From Natranaerovirga pectinivora (GTDB taxonomy: Bacteria > Bacillota > Clostridia > Lachnospirales > DSM-24629), in contig NZ_SMAL01000002.1 of NCBI RefSeq assembly GCF_004342165.1, forward strand, positions 248,001 to 312,000: 64,000 nt of DNA. Reading direction: 5' to 3'. The translations under genes were made by a program, and so were the position numbers. The notes beneath the pieces were generated by a model. It searched no databases and was not told where the DNA came from. It saw only the letters and a program-made list of their open reading frames with translations. Numbering within the stretch: position 1 is the first letter of the stretch; each line of letters opens with the position of its first letter. Shown here piece by piece: positions 34,995-45,127 of the stretch.

Positions 34995-36128
34995 ATGTTT
35001 GCATTTGATTTTAAAGATGAAATTCGTTTTACAAAGGCGATATACTATAATTTTAATCCGATTCCATTACCAAGACCATTTAAAGATGGTACTGGTGGAA
35101 TGGGTAAAAATGCTCCAGAACAAGGCTGTATTGAACTCTATGATGATGAAGGTGCTTGTGCCCATCTTTCTGTAGGACGAGGATTTGTAAAAAATATTCT
35201 TCCTATGATTCTTAATGGAGAGAAGAAAAGCTATAATGAATGGAGAACCAGCTTATATTGGAAAATTAGAAATAGTGGGTTCCAGAGTGAAAAAGCTGTT
35301 GAAGTTGGGATGCTGGACTTAATGATGTTAGATATTTTATCTCAACGAGCAGGAAAGCCTTTACACAGATTTTTGGGGGCTACAAAAGACTGGGCAGCTG
35401 CTTATAAAGGTGGCGGGTCTATCTTGCTAGAAGATGATGAATTAATAGAAGATATGACAAGGTATGTAGAAGAAGGATACAATACCCTTAAATTTAAAGT
35501 GGGTAGCGATGATATGGACAGGGATTTAAGAAGGGTAGAAAAAGTGAGAAAGGCAGTAGGCGATCACATAAATATTTCTGTTGATGCAAATCAAAAATGG
35601 GATGTAGAGACAGCTTACAAATTCTCTGAATTGGTAAAACCTTATAACCTGGCTTGGATCGAAGAACCTATTCATGCCAATGATATGAACGGTATAAAAC
35701 GCTTAAAAGAAATGGGCTTTTCAGCACCTATTGCATTTGGTGAATCTATGAGGATTTCCTATGAATATGAAATCTATATTGAGAAGGGCGTAGATCATGT
35801 ACAACCATCTTTAGGTAGAATGACACGCATAGATGATTTGATTCGTATTAGAGATATGGCCCGTCAAAACAATGTAAAATTTTCTTCAGGTGGTAGGATT
35901 TATCTAAATGCTATCTTTGGTTGTCTCTATAATGAAGATGAATATATAGAATATCACGAACCAATCAGTAAGCCTGTAGGGGAATACACAATATATCAAC
36001 CAGAAGAAAAAAATGGGAGATTCTACTGTCCGTCAGATGTAATTGGTAATCCTCAAAGAATGAATATCGAGAAACTAGAAAAAGATGGATTAATTGAAAG
36101 TAAACAGTTCTTTTATATGGATAAATAG
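34995..36128 (+). CDS. enolase-superfamily enzyme (mandelate racemase/muconate cycloisomerase type)
   Basis: The 377-residue product has the capping N-terminal domain and a TIM barrel with the KxK motif LKFKVG (about residue 158), metal ligands in SVDANQKW, WIEEPI and FGESM, and SSGGRIY near the barrel end. Enolase-superfamily members remove a proton next to a carboxylate; the substrate (acid sugar, dipeptide or other) cannot be read. The start is ATG 34995, 6 bases after AGGAGG, though ATG 34992 is possible. It stands between two antibiotic-response modules without pathway neighbours. Confidence 0.8.
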   Translation: MFAFDFKDEIRFTKAIYYNFNPIPLPRPFKDGTGGMGKNAPEQGCIELYDDEGACAHLSVGRGFVKNILPMILNGEKKSYNEWRTSLYWKIRNSGFQSEKAVEVGMLDLMMLDILSQRAGKPLHRFLGATKDWAAAYKGGGSILLEDDELIEDMTRYVEEGYNTLKFKVGSDDMDRDLRRVEKVRKAVGDHINISVDANQKWDVETAYKFSELVKPYNLAWIEEPIHANDMNGIKRLKEMGFSAPIAFGESMRISYEYEIYIEKGVDHVQPSLGRMTRIDDLIRIRDMARQNNVKFSSGGRIYLNAIFGCLYNEDEYIEYHEPISKPVGEYTIYQPEEKNGRFYCPSDVIGNPQRMNIEKLEKDGLIESKQFFYMDK

Positions 36129-36199
36129 GTTTGAAAATATTAAGGGCAAAATCATGGATGACATGGTTTTGCCCTTTAAAAGAGTGAATAATTTCTTAA

Positions 36200-37765
36200 T
36201 TAGTCTTGAACATTTACATGACGATTTGTCACAATCCATCGATTATCTTCATAATGGAAAGTTATAGTAAGGGTATAGTGACCTATCATGTCTGTAGTAG
36301 TCTCTTGTTTTAATTGAAAATTTTTAGGAGTAATAATCTCTAATTGGTATTCCCTATCTTCAATGATTAAGGTAGGACCATCTTTAGGGATTAAAACGAG
36401 TTCACCATCTATATAATCGTAGTAATTGTTCACATATGTTTCTACAAGTTCCCTATCTGCAATTTCTGCAATATAATCAATTAAATCTTGTTTATTATTA
36501 AAATCACGAACAACCCAGCCTTCTTCAGTTTCTTGAAATAAGCGATCTTGGAATTCATTTTCTAAATCTAGTGAATTTGAAATACTAAGTGATTCTTGTG
36601 TATATATAGTTTCAGCTAAAAAAGCAAATAATTTTGCAGCTTCTGCTCTAGTCGTGAACTGATTAAGGGCAAAAGTATTATATGAAGGATAACCTTGGAT
36701 GAAGCCTAACTCAATTGCTATATAAACATAAGGAACATATTCTGAATCAATTTCATCTGCATCAGTAAAATCTAATTCTCCCCATTGAGGCTCTTTACCT
36801 AAAGCATTGACAATAACCTTTGTCATCTCTTCTCGAGTAATTGGACGGTTATAATCATCAAAGGTATCGTTAGAAATAATATCAAGTTCCAATGACTTTT
36901 CTATATAAGGGTTGAACCATATGTCATCACCTGCTTCTAGATTATAACTTAAAGATAAAATGGTTAACTTTAAAAACTCCGCAACAGTTATTTCTTTATT
37001 AGGTCTAAAGGTTTGGTCTGGATAGCCGTGAAGTAAGTCTAGAGTAATTAATTTTGAGACATAGGGCATATACCAAGCAGATCTAGAAGTGTCTTTAAAA
37101 TTAATTGAGGTATCTAACCCTGTTTCGTTTGTAAATAAAGAGTAATTTACCATATACTCCTCATCTTCATTGTTGTACATAACTTTTTCAAAATCAATGA
37201 CACCAATGCCTTCCTGTAATTGACGTTTTTCATAATAAGAACTATTAGTATCTTCATAAATAACTGTAAAGATTGTACCTTCATTTGTCACTTCAACATC
37301 AGTAATGGTAGAACTTAGAGTTGTAAGGGTACCATTCTTTTCAACTTCTTGAGTCCAATGAGTACCTTGTACTAAGGGGGTTCTTATTAATTCAATACGA
37401 TCAAACTCTGAATCTAGCATGGTTTCCTCTTCTTTTATTTGTATGAGGGTATCACTTTCTACAATATACTCTAAAGAAAGGGAAAAGTCAGCATTGGACT
37501 CTCCACTAGACATATCGTGGACATTTCCATTAATATAGTAATGGAGATTATCATCGTTTTTAATAATAGAGGCAATCGACATATCATGACCATAGCCTGT
37601 AATTCCAAAGTATGACCAGTTAAAATTGTTATAGTGTGGGAGCAAGTCTTGAATTGCTATTGATAAGTTTTCTTTTTCTGCAAAAACATTGAAAGAACTC
37701 GATGTTAGTAATAAAATCAATGCCACCAATGGTTTGGAAGTTATAAGTTTTTTGATGCAAATCAT
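36200..37765 (-). CDS. SLH-domain surface protein
   Basis: The 521-residue product has a signal peptide (LITSKPLVALILLLTSSSFN, cleavage after VFA), an N-terminal beta-rich domain of unknown kind (about 30-210), SLH repeats (about 220-400: YMPYVSKLITLDLLHGYPDQ, ITREEMTKVIVNALG, FTTRAEAAKLFAFLAE) and a further C-terminal domain (about 410-521). It is probably bound to the cell wall. The start is ATG 37765 behind AAAGGAGAG; an in-frame TTG at 37783 precedes the ribosome site. Confidence 0.85.
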   Translation of the reverse strand: MICIKKLITSKPLVALILLLTSSSFNVFAEKENLSIAIQDLLPHYNNFNWSYFGITGYGHDMSIASIIKNDDNLHYYINGNVHDMSSGESNADFSLSLEYIVESDTLIQIKEEETMLDSEFDRIELIRTPLVQGTHWTQEVEKNGTLTTLSSTITDVEVTNEGTIFTVIYEDTNSSYYEKRQLQEGIGVIDFEKVMYNNEDEEYMVNYSLFTNETGLDTSINFKDTSRSAWYMPYVSKLITLDLLHGYPDQTFRPNKEITVAEFLKLTILSLSYNLEAGDDIWFNPYIEKSLELDIISNDTFDDYNRPITREEMTKVIVNALGKEPQWGELDFTDADEIDSEYVPYVYIAIELGFIQGYPSYNTFALNQFTTRAEAAKLFAFLAETIYTQESLSISNSLDLENEFQDRLFQETEEGWVVRDFNNKQDLIDYIAEIADRELVETYVNNYYDYIDGELVLIPKDGPTLIIEDREYQLEIITPKNFQLKQETTTDMIGHYTLTITFHYEDNRWIVTNRHVNVQD

Positions 37766-38039
37766 GTTTATCTCTCCTTTCAATTTTTATATTGATTAGG
37801 GGTTATATATAAATATACTATCACTTTTGTTAACAAAAGACAAATTATAAGGTAAAAACATTCATATTGATAATAAAATTTAATGTGATTACTAAAGAAG
37901 ATAAAAAATATAAAAATATAATTAGAATATACAAGACGATTTAAAATAGCTTTTTTAATATTTTATTTAAGGATTATTTAATAATTAATAAATTATAATG
38001 AACTCAAGATCAATAAATAATTTAAGTGGGGTAAGGACT

Positions 38040-40412
38040 ATGTTTTTTACAATTTTTAAAAAGGACTTAAAACGAAAAAAAGCAATGAATATTATTCTTT
38101 TGATTTTCATCATTTTATCAACAACATTCTTAGCAAGTAGTATGAATAATTTAATTGCAATAACAGAATCTGTTGACTATTTTATGGAGAAGGCGAAAGT
38201 ACCAGATTACATTATCTCGGCTTATGATAGAGGGGGAGATGAAGAGTTTAATCATTGGCTTAATAACTCTCAGGTCATAAATTCTTATGACATTGATCGT
38301 AGTACAATGCTCTTTAAAGACAATATCAAAATTATAAAAGACAATATAATTCAAGAATTTAATCCTTTTGGAGAAGTTTTGCTTCAATCACAACCAAAGT
38401 TGTATGGAAAACTACTTGATGATAATGGAGAAGAAGTTACTTTAAAACCAGGTGAAATTGCCTTGTCATATGCTGATAAAAATAAAAACAATTTAGAAGT
38501 TGGCAATAAAGTTGTTATTACTTTAGGACATATAGAAAAAGAATTTACAATAAAGCTCTTTACGAAGGATGCTATTTACGGATCCAGTATGATTGAAATG
38601 AAAAGGCTGCTTATCAGTGATGAAGATTATGAAATTTTCAGAACCTATGAGGATGCAGGGGTTATGATAAATTATTATATAATGTCAGAAGATATAGCTA
38701 CACTTGAAAAAGAATTTGAAGGGATAGATAGTAATACGATATTTAGCTTTGACAATTCCTTTGTTAATATTAGTTTTATTTTTGATATGTTGCCCTCTGC
38801 AGTTTTAATTATAGTAAGCATTTGTCTTATTTTAATAGCCTTTTTAATTTTAAGATTTACAATCATTTTTACCTTAGAAGATGACTTTAAAGAAATAGGG
38901 ATTATGAAAGCAATTGGCCTTAAATCTATGGGGATTAAAAAGATTTATTTGATTAAATACCTTGCTATAACTGTAATAGGTGTGGTTGTTGGTTTTATAC
39001 TAAGCTTCCCCTTTGGGAATATGCTTTTAAAGCAAGCCTCAGAAAATATATTAATGAAAAATTCTACTGGAAATATATTAATTAATATAGTTTGCTCTAT
39101 TTTAGTTGTTTTAATCGTTCTTATATTTTGCTACACCTGTACAAGAAAACTGAGTAAATACTCTGCAATAGATGCCATTAGAAATGGCAGTAATGGTGAA
39201 CGTTTTAAAGGCAATTCAAGGTTAAAACTTAGAAGCTTTAGAAATATAAAAGTACCAATCTTTATTGCTATAAATGATATCTTATGCAATATTAAGCGGT
39301 TTGTGGTTTTGATTTTAACCTTCTGTATAGGAACAATTTTAATTATTATTCCTTTGAACACGATGAACACCTTGAAAGATGGCAATATTATTAAGTTGTT
39401 TGGACTTGATTATAGTGATGTATTTATTGAAACGGATGAAATGTACAAATACTCCATAGGTGTTAGTAAAGAAGAATATTTAGAGGATATGAATCACCTT
39501 AATAGATCTTTTAGAGATATTGGTGTAGATATAGAAGTTTATGGTGAAATAATGTATTCCCTTAAGTTTCAAGGAGAGGAGAAAGACAATATTTTTACAT
39601 TAATGGCATTTCAAGTCCAAGGAAGTAATACGACTAATCATAATGTTTTAAAAGGTGAAATGCCAAAATTAGAAAATGAAATAGCAATAACAGAAAAAGT
39701 ATCTAAGAAGCTAAATCATTTTATTGGGGATACCATATACGTGCAAATTGGTCAGGAAAAAAGGCCGTTAATAGTGACCGGTATATATGAAAGTATGACA
39801 AATATGGGGGAATCAGTAAGATTAAATCCTATAATGGATATAGATTTTAGATATTTAGCAATGGTATACCCTTTCCAAGGTAATTTTCAGGGAGATAAAG
39901 AGCCACAACTATGGATCAATAAATTAAAGGTGGCCTACCCAAGTTATACCTTTAGCGACTCACAAGAATATGTTTCAAAATATTTAGGCGGGATATTAGA
40001 TCAAATTGATATTATGAAGAATTTAATTGTTCTAATTGTCCTTGCTATAAATGCTTTAATTACTATTTTAATGATGAAGACTTTTATTATTAAAGAAAAA
40101 GGTGAAATAGCAATGCTAAAAAGTATCGGCTTTAGAAATAGTGGGATACGATTTTGGCAAACAGCTAGAATAAGCATCATTCTAGTCATTGCGATTATTT
40201 TAGGCATTATATTCTCTAATTTCCTTGGGCCTGTAACATCCGGCAAGATTTTTGCAATAATGGGTATTCAGAATATCGTATTTAAGGTAGAGGTTTTAGA
40301 AGTATATATAATATATCCAATGATATTGCTTGTAGTTACTACAGTTATTGCATATTTAAGTGCTGGAGCTGTTAAAAAAGTTGATTTAAAAGAAATAAAT
40401 AATATGGAATAG
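38040..40412 (+). CDS. FtsX-like ABC transporter permease
   Basis: The 790-residue product has a membrane segment near the N-terminus, a large external domain, three segments (about 255-385), another external domain, and a final group of three segments (about 665-790). The duplicated FtsX layout is as in MacB-like and antimicrobial-peptide exporters of Clostridia. The start is ATG 38040 behind GTAAGG; the upstream in-frame ATG 37998 lacks a ribosome site. It heads a permease-ATPase-regulator-kinase operon. Confidence 0.85.
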   Translation: MFFTIFKKDLKRKKAMNIILLIFIILSTTFLASSMNNLIAITESVDYFMEKAKVPDYIISAYDRGGDEEFNHWLNNSQVINSYDIDRSTMLFKDNIKIIKDNIIQEFNPFGEVLLQSQPKLYGKLLDDNGEEVTLKPGEIALSYADKNKNNLEVGNKVVITLGHIEKEFTIKLFTKDAIYGSSMIEMKRLLISDEDYEIFRTYEDAGVMINYYIMSEDIATLEKEFEGIDSNTIFSFDNSFVNISFIFDMLPSAVLIIVSICLILIAFLILRFTIIFTLEDDFKEIGIMKAIGLKSMGIKKIYLIKYLAITVIGVVVGFILSFPFGNMLLKQASENILMKNSTGNILINIVCSILVVLIVLIFCYTCTRKLSKYSAIDAIRNGSNGERFKGNSRLKLRSFRNIKVPIFIAINDILCNIKRFVVLILTFCIGTILIIIPLNTMNTLKDGNIIKLFGLDYSDVFIETDEMYKYSIGVSKEEYLEDMNHLNRSFRDIGVDIEVYGEIMYSLKFQGEEKDNIFTLMAFQVQGSNTTNHNVLKGEMPKLENEIAITEKVSKKLNHFIGDTIYVQIGQEKRPLIVTGIYESMTNMGESVRLNPIMDIDFRYLAMVYPFQGNFQGDKEPQLWINKLKVAYPSYTFSDSQEYVSKYLGGILDQIDIMKNLIVLIVLAINALITILMMKTFIIKEKGEIAMLKSIGFRNSGIRFWQTARISIILVIAIILGIIFSNFLGPVTSGKIFAIMGIQNIVFKVEVLEVYIIYPMILLVVTTVIAYLSAGAVKKVDLKEINNME

Positions 40413-40424
40413 GGGGCAATAAAT

Positions 40425-41186
40425 ATGAATTCTTTAAAAGTTAAAGATTTATGTAAAACTTACATTATAAATAAAATGCAAAATAATGTTTTAAGAAACT
40501 TAAACTTCGAAATAAATGAAGGTGAAATGGTTGCTATTATGGGACCTAGTGGCTCAGGTAAATCAACGTTACTTTATACCGTTAGTGGAATGGACCATTT
40601 AACGGCAGGAAAAGTGGATTATTTTGGTAAGGAAATTAGCACCTTAACACCAAATGAAATGAGTGATTTAAGACTTGATGAAATGGGATTTATTTTTCAA
40701 CAAATGCATATGTTAAAAAATCTTTCAATATATGATAATATAATATTACCAGCATATCATTCAAAAAAAGGTAAAGATAGAAAAGCAATCAATGAAAGAG
40801 CTAGAGTATTAATGCATAAGCTTGGAATCAATGAAGTAGCAGACAATGCTACAAATGAAGTTTCTGGTGGTGAGCTTCAAAGGGCTTGTATTTGTAGAAG
40901 TTTAATTAACTCACCAAAGATGATTTTTGCCGACGAGCCTACAGGTGCCCTTAATCTTCAAAATTCTTATGAAGTTATGAAAGAGTTGAACAAGATTAAT
41001 CAAGAAGGTACTACAATTATGCTTGTTACCCATGATATGAAAGTAGCTGCTAAATGCGATAGGATTATGTATATCCAAGATGGCTCAATTAAGGGTGAGA
41101 TCCATTTAGGAAAGTTTGAGTTTGAAAATAGTTTAAAGGAAAGAGAAAGAATGGTCAATAATTGGCTAATGGAAATGGGATGGTAA
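40425..41186 (+). CDS. ABC transporter ATPase (MacB/LolD type)
   Basis: The 253-residue product has Walker A GPSGSGKST (about residue 41), Q-loop FQQMHMLKNLS, signature VSGGELQRACICRSL and Walker B MIFADEPTGALN. GGGGGC precedes the ATG, 12 bases after the permease stop. It pairs with that permease. Confidence 0.92.
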   Translation: MNSLKVKDLCKTYIINKMQNNVLRNLNFEINEGEMVAIMGPSGSGKSTLLYTVSGMDHLTAGKVDYFGKEISTLTPNEMSDLRLDEMGFIFQQMHMLKNLSIYDNIILPAYHSKKGKDRKAINERARVLMHKLGINEVADNATNEVSGGELQRACICRSLINSPKMIFADEPTGALNLQNSYEVMKELNKINQEGTTIMLVTHDMKVAAKCDRIMYIQDGSIKGEIHLGKFEFENSLKERERMVNNWLMEMGW

Positions 41187-41187
41187 A

Positions 41188-41868
41188 ATGGTTGATTTGC
41201 TTCTAGTAGAGGATAATGTAGAACTTGGAGAGTTAATATGTTCTTTTTTGCAAAAAGATGGTTTCTCTATTGTAAATGTGGATAGTGGAGAAAAAGCACT
41301 GGAATTTCTAGAAAAGGATATTGCAAAGATCGTTCTTTTAGATATAATGCTTCCTGGCATAGATGGTTTTACAGTATGTTCTAATATTAGAAAAGAACAT
41401 AATATACCAATCATTATAATAAGTGCAAAGGTTGATAAAGAGAACAAAATCAATGGATTTACACTTGGTGCTGACGATTATATAGAAAAGCCAGTTGATG
41501 TTGATATTTTAAGTGCAAAAATTTTAGCATTAATGAAAAGAAACTATGAGCTTAAAGCAAAACGTACTATTATAAATTCAGGAGGCATTTCTATAAATAA
41601 AGAGGCAAATGAAGTGTATCTTAAGGGAAAACGATTAACCATGACATCTAAGGAGTTTGAATTATTGCTTCTACTAGTAGAAAATCCCGGTAAGACATTG
41701 CGTAAAGACTATATTTTTAATAAAATTTGGGGGGCAGACAGTTTTAGTGAAGATCAAACACTTACTGTTCACATAAAGATGCTCAGGGATAAGATAGAAG
41801 ATAATCCTAAAAAACCAACACGAATTGTAACTGTTTGGGGGGTAGGCTACAAGTATGAAGAATTTTGA
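41188..41868 (+). CDS. OmpR-family response regulator
   Basis: The 226-residue product has a receiver domain (LLLVEDN, phosphorylated Asp in IVLLDIMLPGIDG, KPVD) and a C-terminal winged helix (LTMTSKEFELLLLLVENPGK, RIVTVWGVGYKYE). The gene starts one base after the ATPase stop and overlaps the kinase start by 14 bases, so the operon is tightly coupled. Confidence 0.92.
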   Translation: MVDLLLVEDNVELGELICSFLQKDGFSIVNVDSGEKALEFLEKDIAKIVLLDIMLPGIDGFTVCSNIRKEHNIPIIIISAKVDKENKINGFTLGADDYIEKPVDVDILSAKILALMKRNYELKAKRTIINSGGISINKEANEVYLKGKRLTMTSKEFELLLLLVENPGKTLRKDYIFNKIWGADSFSEDQTLTVHIKMLRDKIEDNPKKPTRIVTVWGVGYKYEEF

Positions 41869-43126
41869 TAAAATAATAGCTGTTATTATAGGTGGTTATT
41901 TAGTAATTGCACTTGGTCTTCTTGTCTTAATAGAGGGAAGAAACAATATACCAAACAGTGAATACAAAGTAGAAATAAACAGGATATATGCAGGCTTAGT
42001 AGAGGGTAAAACCTTTGCTAAGCCTGATTTAGCAGCATATAGATATATAGACTCCGTACAGTTTTTGCCAGAAGAACCATACACAAGGAAGAATGATATT
42101 AATGATTTCTATAAAAGTCTAAATGGGTTAGAATATGAAATTAGACCATGGTATGATGGAGACCAGTTGTTAGGGTATTTAAGGTTCAATTATGTGAGCA
42201 TAGATGATTGGAATAGTATTTTATTAAAAGTCGAGGTAGCATTATTTATTTTTATAATTATAATAGTAGCATTATTATTGTATATCAGAAATACTATTCT
42301 TAAACCTTTTAATAGGTTAAGTGATATGCCTTATGAGTTATCAAAAGGTAATCTAAAAGAAGACCTTAAGGAAAGTAAAAATAGATATTTTGGCAAATTT
42401 ATATGGGGGATTAATGTATTAAGAGAAAATTTGAATCATCATAAGGTAAAGGAATTAAAGCTGGAAAAAGAAAAGAAACTCTTACTCCTTTCAATCTCAC
42501 ATGATATAAAAACACCTCTCAATACAATAAAGTTATATGCCAAAGCCATAGAAAAAGAGGTTTATGAAACAAAGGAAAAGAAAATATTAGCAGCAAAACA
42601 AATACAAGAAAAGTCATTAGAAATAGATAACTTTGTAAAAGAAATAATAAAAGCATCAAGTGAAGATCTCCTTAATATAGAAGTTAAAAAAGGGGAGTTT
42701 TATTTAAAGGATTTAATGGATAAAGTGATAACAACTTATAGAGAAAAAAGCCAGTTGAAGATGATAGACTTTATCGTTGAAGATTATCATAATAAAATAA
42801 TAAAAGGTGATTTAGACAGAACTCTTGAAGTGATAGAGAATATTATAGAAAATGCTTTTAAGTATGGTGACGGTAAGACAATTAGAATATCTTTTTTTGA
42901 AGAAGATTACTGCCAACTTATTAAAATATTTAATAGCGGTGAAACAGTAAGTCAAAATGAATTTAATCATATTTTTGATAGTTTTTATAGAGCCAGTAAT
43001 GGCAAAGACAAGGAAGGCAATGGGCTAGGTCTTTATATATGTAAATACATAATGGAGAAGATGGATGGAGAAATTTTTGCTATGTATGAAGAGGAAGGAA
43101 TGAGTTTTACATTAGTATTTAGATAA
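41855..43126 (+). CDS. sensor histidine kinase with extracytoplasmic domain
   Basis: The 423-residue product has two membrane segments (about 7-27 and 124-146) enclosing an external sensor of about 95 residues, a HAMP-like linker, the H-box LLLSISHDIKTPLNTIKLY, and ATP-binding motifs ENIIENAFKYG and GNGLGLYICKYIM. Unlike the BceS-like kinase upstream in the window, it has a real external sensor. It is the last gene of the four-gene operon. Confidence 0.9.
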   Translation: MKNFDKIIAVIIGGYLVIALGLLVLIEGRNNIPNSEYKVEINRIYAGLVEGKTFAKPDLAAYRYIDSVQFLPEEPYTRKNDINDFYKSLNGLEYEIRPWYDGDQLLGYLRFNYVSIDDWNSILLKVEVALFIFIIIIVALLLYIRNTILKPFNRLSDMPYELSKGNLKEDLKESKNRYFGKFIWGINVLRENLNHHKVKELKLEKEKKLLLLSISHDIKTPLNTIKLYAKAIEKEVYETKEKKILAAKQIQEKSLEIDNFVKEIIKASSEDLLNIEVKKGEFYLKDLMDKVITTYREKSQLKMIDFIVEDYHNKIIKGDLDRTLEVIENIIENAFKYGDGKTIRISFFEEDYCQLIKIFNSGETVSQNEFNHIFDSFYRASNGKDKEGNGLGLYICKYIMEKMDGEIFAMYEEEGMSFTLVFR

Positions 43127-43197
43127 ATATGATGGTTAGAATAAATATTTATGAGGTCTAATATTAATAATGTGATTAGGATAAGGAGGTTATAGCA

Positions 43198-43770
43198 ATG
43201 AACGAATTAAAACTAGAACTAAAACTATTACTAAAAAAAGGAATGTCCCAACAAGAGGCATTTAAATTTTATGATAAATTAGAGCCAGTGAGTAACAAAG
43301 AAATGTTAGGGAGATGGAGAGGAAAGGAAGTCTCGTCAGGACATCCAATGGATGGGATACTCACTATATGCCCCTGGTATGGGAAAGAATTTATTGATGA
43401 GGAGACTGTACATCCCCTTGTATTTAAAGAAAGAAAGGGTAACTTGTTTTTCATAAATCCAGATCGAATATTCAAATACTATGACATAGTTCTTAAATCC
43501 AAGATGCTTAAAAAGATATTAAATAGCAAAAAAACAGTGAATAGACACCAATACGACTGTATTTTAAAAAGGTTTAAAACAAAAAGGTCAAAAGCTCGCC
43601 TTCGTCAAGTGGAATATAGAGGAAAAGTAAGTGCGGCAATGGTTTATGATAGTTTACCCATTATTGATGTTTTTAGAAAAATAGATGATTATACTCTTTT
43701 AGGGGTTATGGATATGAAAGGAAATTTTAATGATTTAGGATATTTCTTTATCTTAAAAAGAGAAGGATAA
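43198..43770 (+). CDS. GXWXG/DUF4334 domain protein
   Basis: The 190-residue product contains the GXWXG motif in EMLGRWRGKEV (about residue 40) with WYGKEFIDEETVHPLVF, followed by a DUF4334 domain (AAMVYDSLPIIDVFRKID, TLLGVMDMKG). Function is unknown. AAGGAGG precedes the ATG and a terminator follows. Confidence 0.85.
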   Translation: MNELKLELKLLLKKGMSQQEAFKFYDKLEPVSNKEMLGRWRGKEVSSGHPMDGILTICPWYGKEFIDEETVHPLVFKERKGNLFFINPDRIFKYYDIVLKSKMLKKILNSKKTVNRHQYDCILKRFKTKRSKARLRQVEYRGKVSAAMVYDSLPIIDVFRKIDDYTLLGVMDMKGNFNDLGYFFILKREG

Positions 43771-43802
43771 AAAATCTTAAATCTAAAGCTAACGAAATTA
43801 CT

Positions 43803-43836
43803 AAACCCACAATTATAAAAAAATGTGGGTTTTTCT
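43803..43836 (+). terminator. intrinsic terminator after the DUF4334 gene
   Basis: AAACCCACA (43803-43811) pairs with TGTGGGTTT (43824-43832), followed by TTCTT. Confidence 0.8.
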
Positions 43837-43979
43837 TATATTAGAGATAGTTGAAGCAATTTAGGCGAAGATGAATTAAAAATTAAATATCAGTATAGAA
43901 ATAATATTGGATAAATAAATTAAAAAAATAGACAATTAAACTATATTGTATTAAAATGAGGTAGTAAGGGAGGCGTATT

Positions 43980-44636
43980 ATGTTTAATTTATGGTTATTA
44001 GCACCTATAGGAATACTTATTCTAATTGTGATGATTGCTTTTTGGGAGAAGGCACTACCTAAATTGATAAAGGCCTTATATTTTATTGTTCCTAGTGTAC
44101 TGATAATTTCAACGGTGTTAGTTGTAAAATGGGATGATATTCAGTATAAGAGAGAATATAAAGAAACCTATTTTATTCCTTTAGAACTGTATAATTGGCT
44201 AGGGAATATTGAATTGCAGGAATATCACATAGAAGTTATGTCAAATGATTCAAAACTTAAGGATATTGAAATTTTAGACTTCAAATATAATCAACTTGGT
44301 GACAAATGGAATGCGTTTACCTTTAACATTAGATATTCAAATAAAACATATAAAAATATTCACAATCATTTTAATTATTTTGCCTCAGAATTTAGTGATG
44401 ATAAAGGAAATACTTATTACACTTCTAGTTCACCTTTTCCCTATGAAGGTGTTTTTGAAAATTTTGAAGTTAAATCTCATACTAATGTAGATATTGATAT
44501 TGAGAAGCTGAAAGAATTTACCATTACTATTTATCCTCTTGATAATAAGAATAGCTCAGAATTAGGCGAGGCAATGTCACAAACATTTATTGTAAAAGAA
44601 GTAAAAAAAGTTGAGAGAGTAAAAAGTTATTACTAA
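43980..44636 (+). CDS. membrane protein of unknown function
   Basis: The 218-residue product has two hydrophobic segments (about residues 5-22 and 33-50) followed by an extracytoplasmic beta-rich domain (about 55-200). No recognised family. GGGAGGCG precedes the ATG. It stands alone. Confidence 0.7.
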   Translation: MFNLWLLAPIGILILIVMIAFWEKALPKLIKALYFIVPSVLIISTVLVVKWDDIQYKREYKETYFIPLELYNWLGNIELQEYHIEVMSNDSKLKDIEILDFKYNQLGDKWNAFTFNIRYSNKTYKNIHNHFNYFASEFSDDKGNTYYTSSSPFPYEGVFENFEVKSHTNVDIDIEKLKEFTITIYPLDNKNSSELGEAMSQTFIVKEVKKVERVKSYY

Positions 44637-44719
44637 GATAAGTATTGAATGGAAAACGCCTATTTTTTTAATTCTAAACCCCTTCTATTAATTATATATT
44701 AATTAGTGGGGGTGGAGAT

Positions 44720-44956
44720 ATGAAAGTAAAAATAATCAGTGGCGACGATATTGAAGTAATTCAAGAAGTAATCAATGACTTTATTAAAGATAAAAATGTT
44801 ATTGATATTAAGACCTCAGAATCTATGGTTAAAGGCATACCTAATAAATATAATTATGAAGTTGAACCAGAATCTATTTTATGGTCCTACTCTGTGTTGA
44901 TAATGTATAAAGAGCAAGAGTGGTTTGAACAGCTTACAACCCATAGCAATACATAA
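44720..44956 (+). CDS. Cse60-like small protein
   Basis: The 78-residue product begins MKVKIISGDDIEVIQEVIND and includes VIDIKTSES and ESILWSYSVLIMYKE. This layout (MKVK start, helix, VIDIK strand, aromatic-S-x-L-I-x-Y strand) resembles the sporulation protein Cse60 of Bacillus, which is about 60 residues. The match is by pattern only. GGGGGTGGAG precedes the ATG. Confidence 0.5.
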   Translation: MKVKIISGDDIEVIQEVINDFIKDKNVIDIKTSESMVKGIPNKYNYEVEPESILWSYSVLIMYKEQEWFEQLTTHSNT

Positions 44957-45003
44957 GGGATAAGCAGTGCTGATATTGTTAATATGAAATAGTCAAAGTG
45001 TTA

Positions 45004-45045
45004 AACGTCAATCTTTATAACAGAAAATGATTGGCGTTATTTTTA
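45004..45045 (+). terminator. intrinsic terminator after the Cse60-like gene
   Basis: AACGTCAATC (45004-45013) pairs with GATTGGCGTT (45029-45038; one G-U), followed by ATTTTTAT. Confidence 0.7.
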
Positions 45046-45060
45046 TAAAGAGCTTAGGAT

Positions 45061-45100
45061 AATAAAAAAGTTAGATACATAAAAAATGTACCTAACTTCT
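45061..45100 (-). terminator. intrinsic terminator of the parvulin gene
   Basis: The arms at 45067-45080 and 45086-45100 pair with one interior mismatch; on the minus strand the stem is followed by a T-rich tract. Confidence 0.65.
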
Positions 45101-45127
45101 TTGACATTTATAAATATAAAATAAAAA

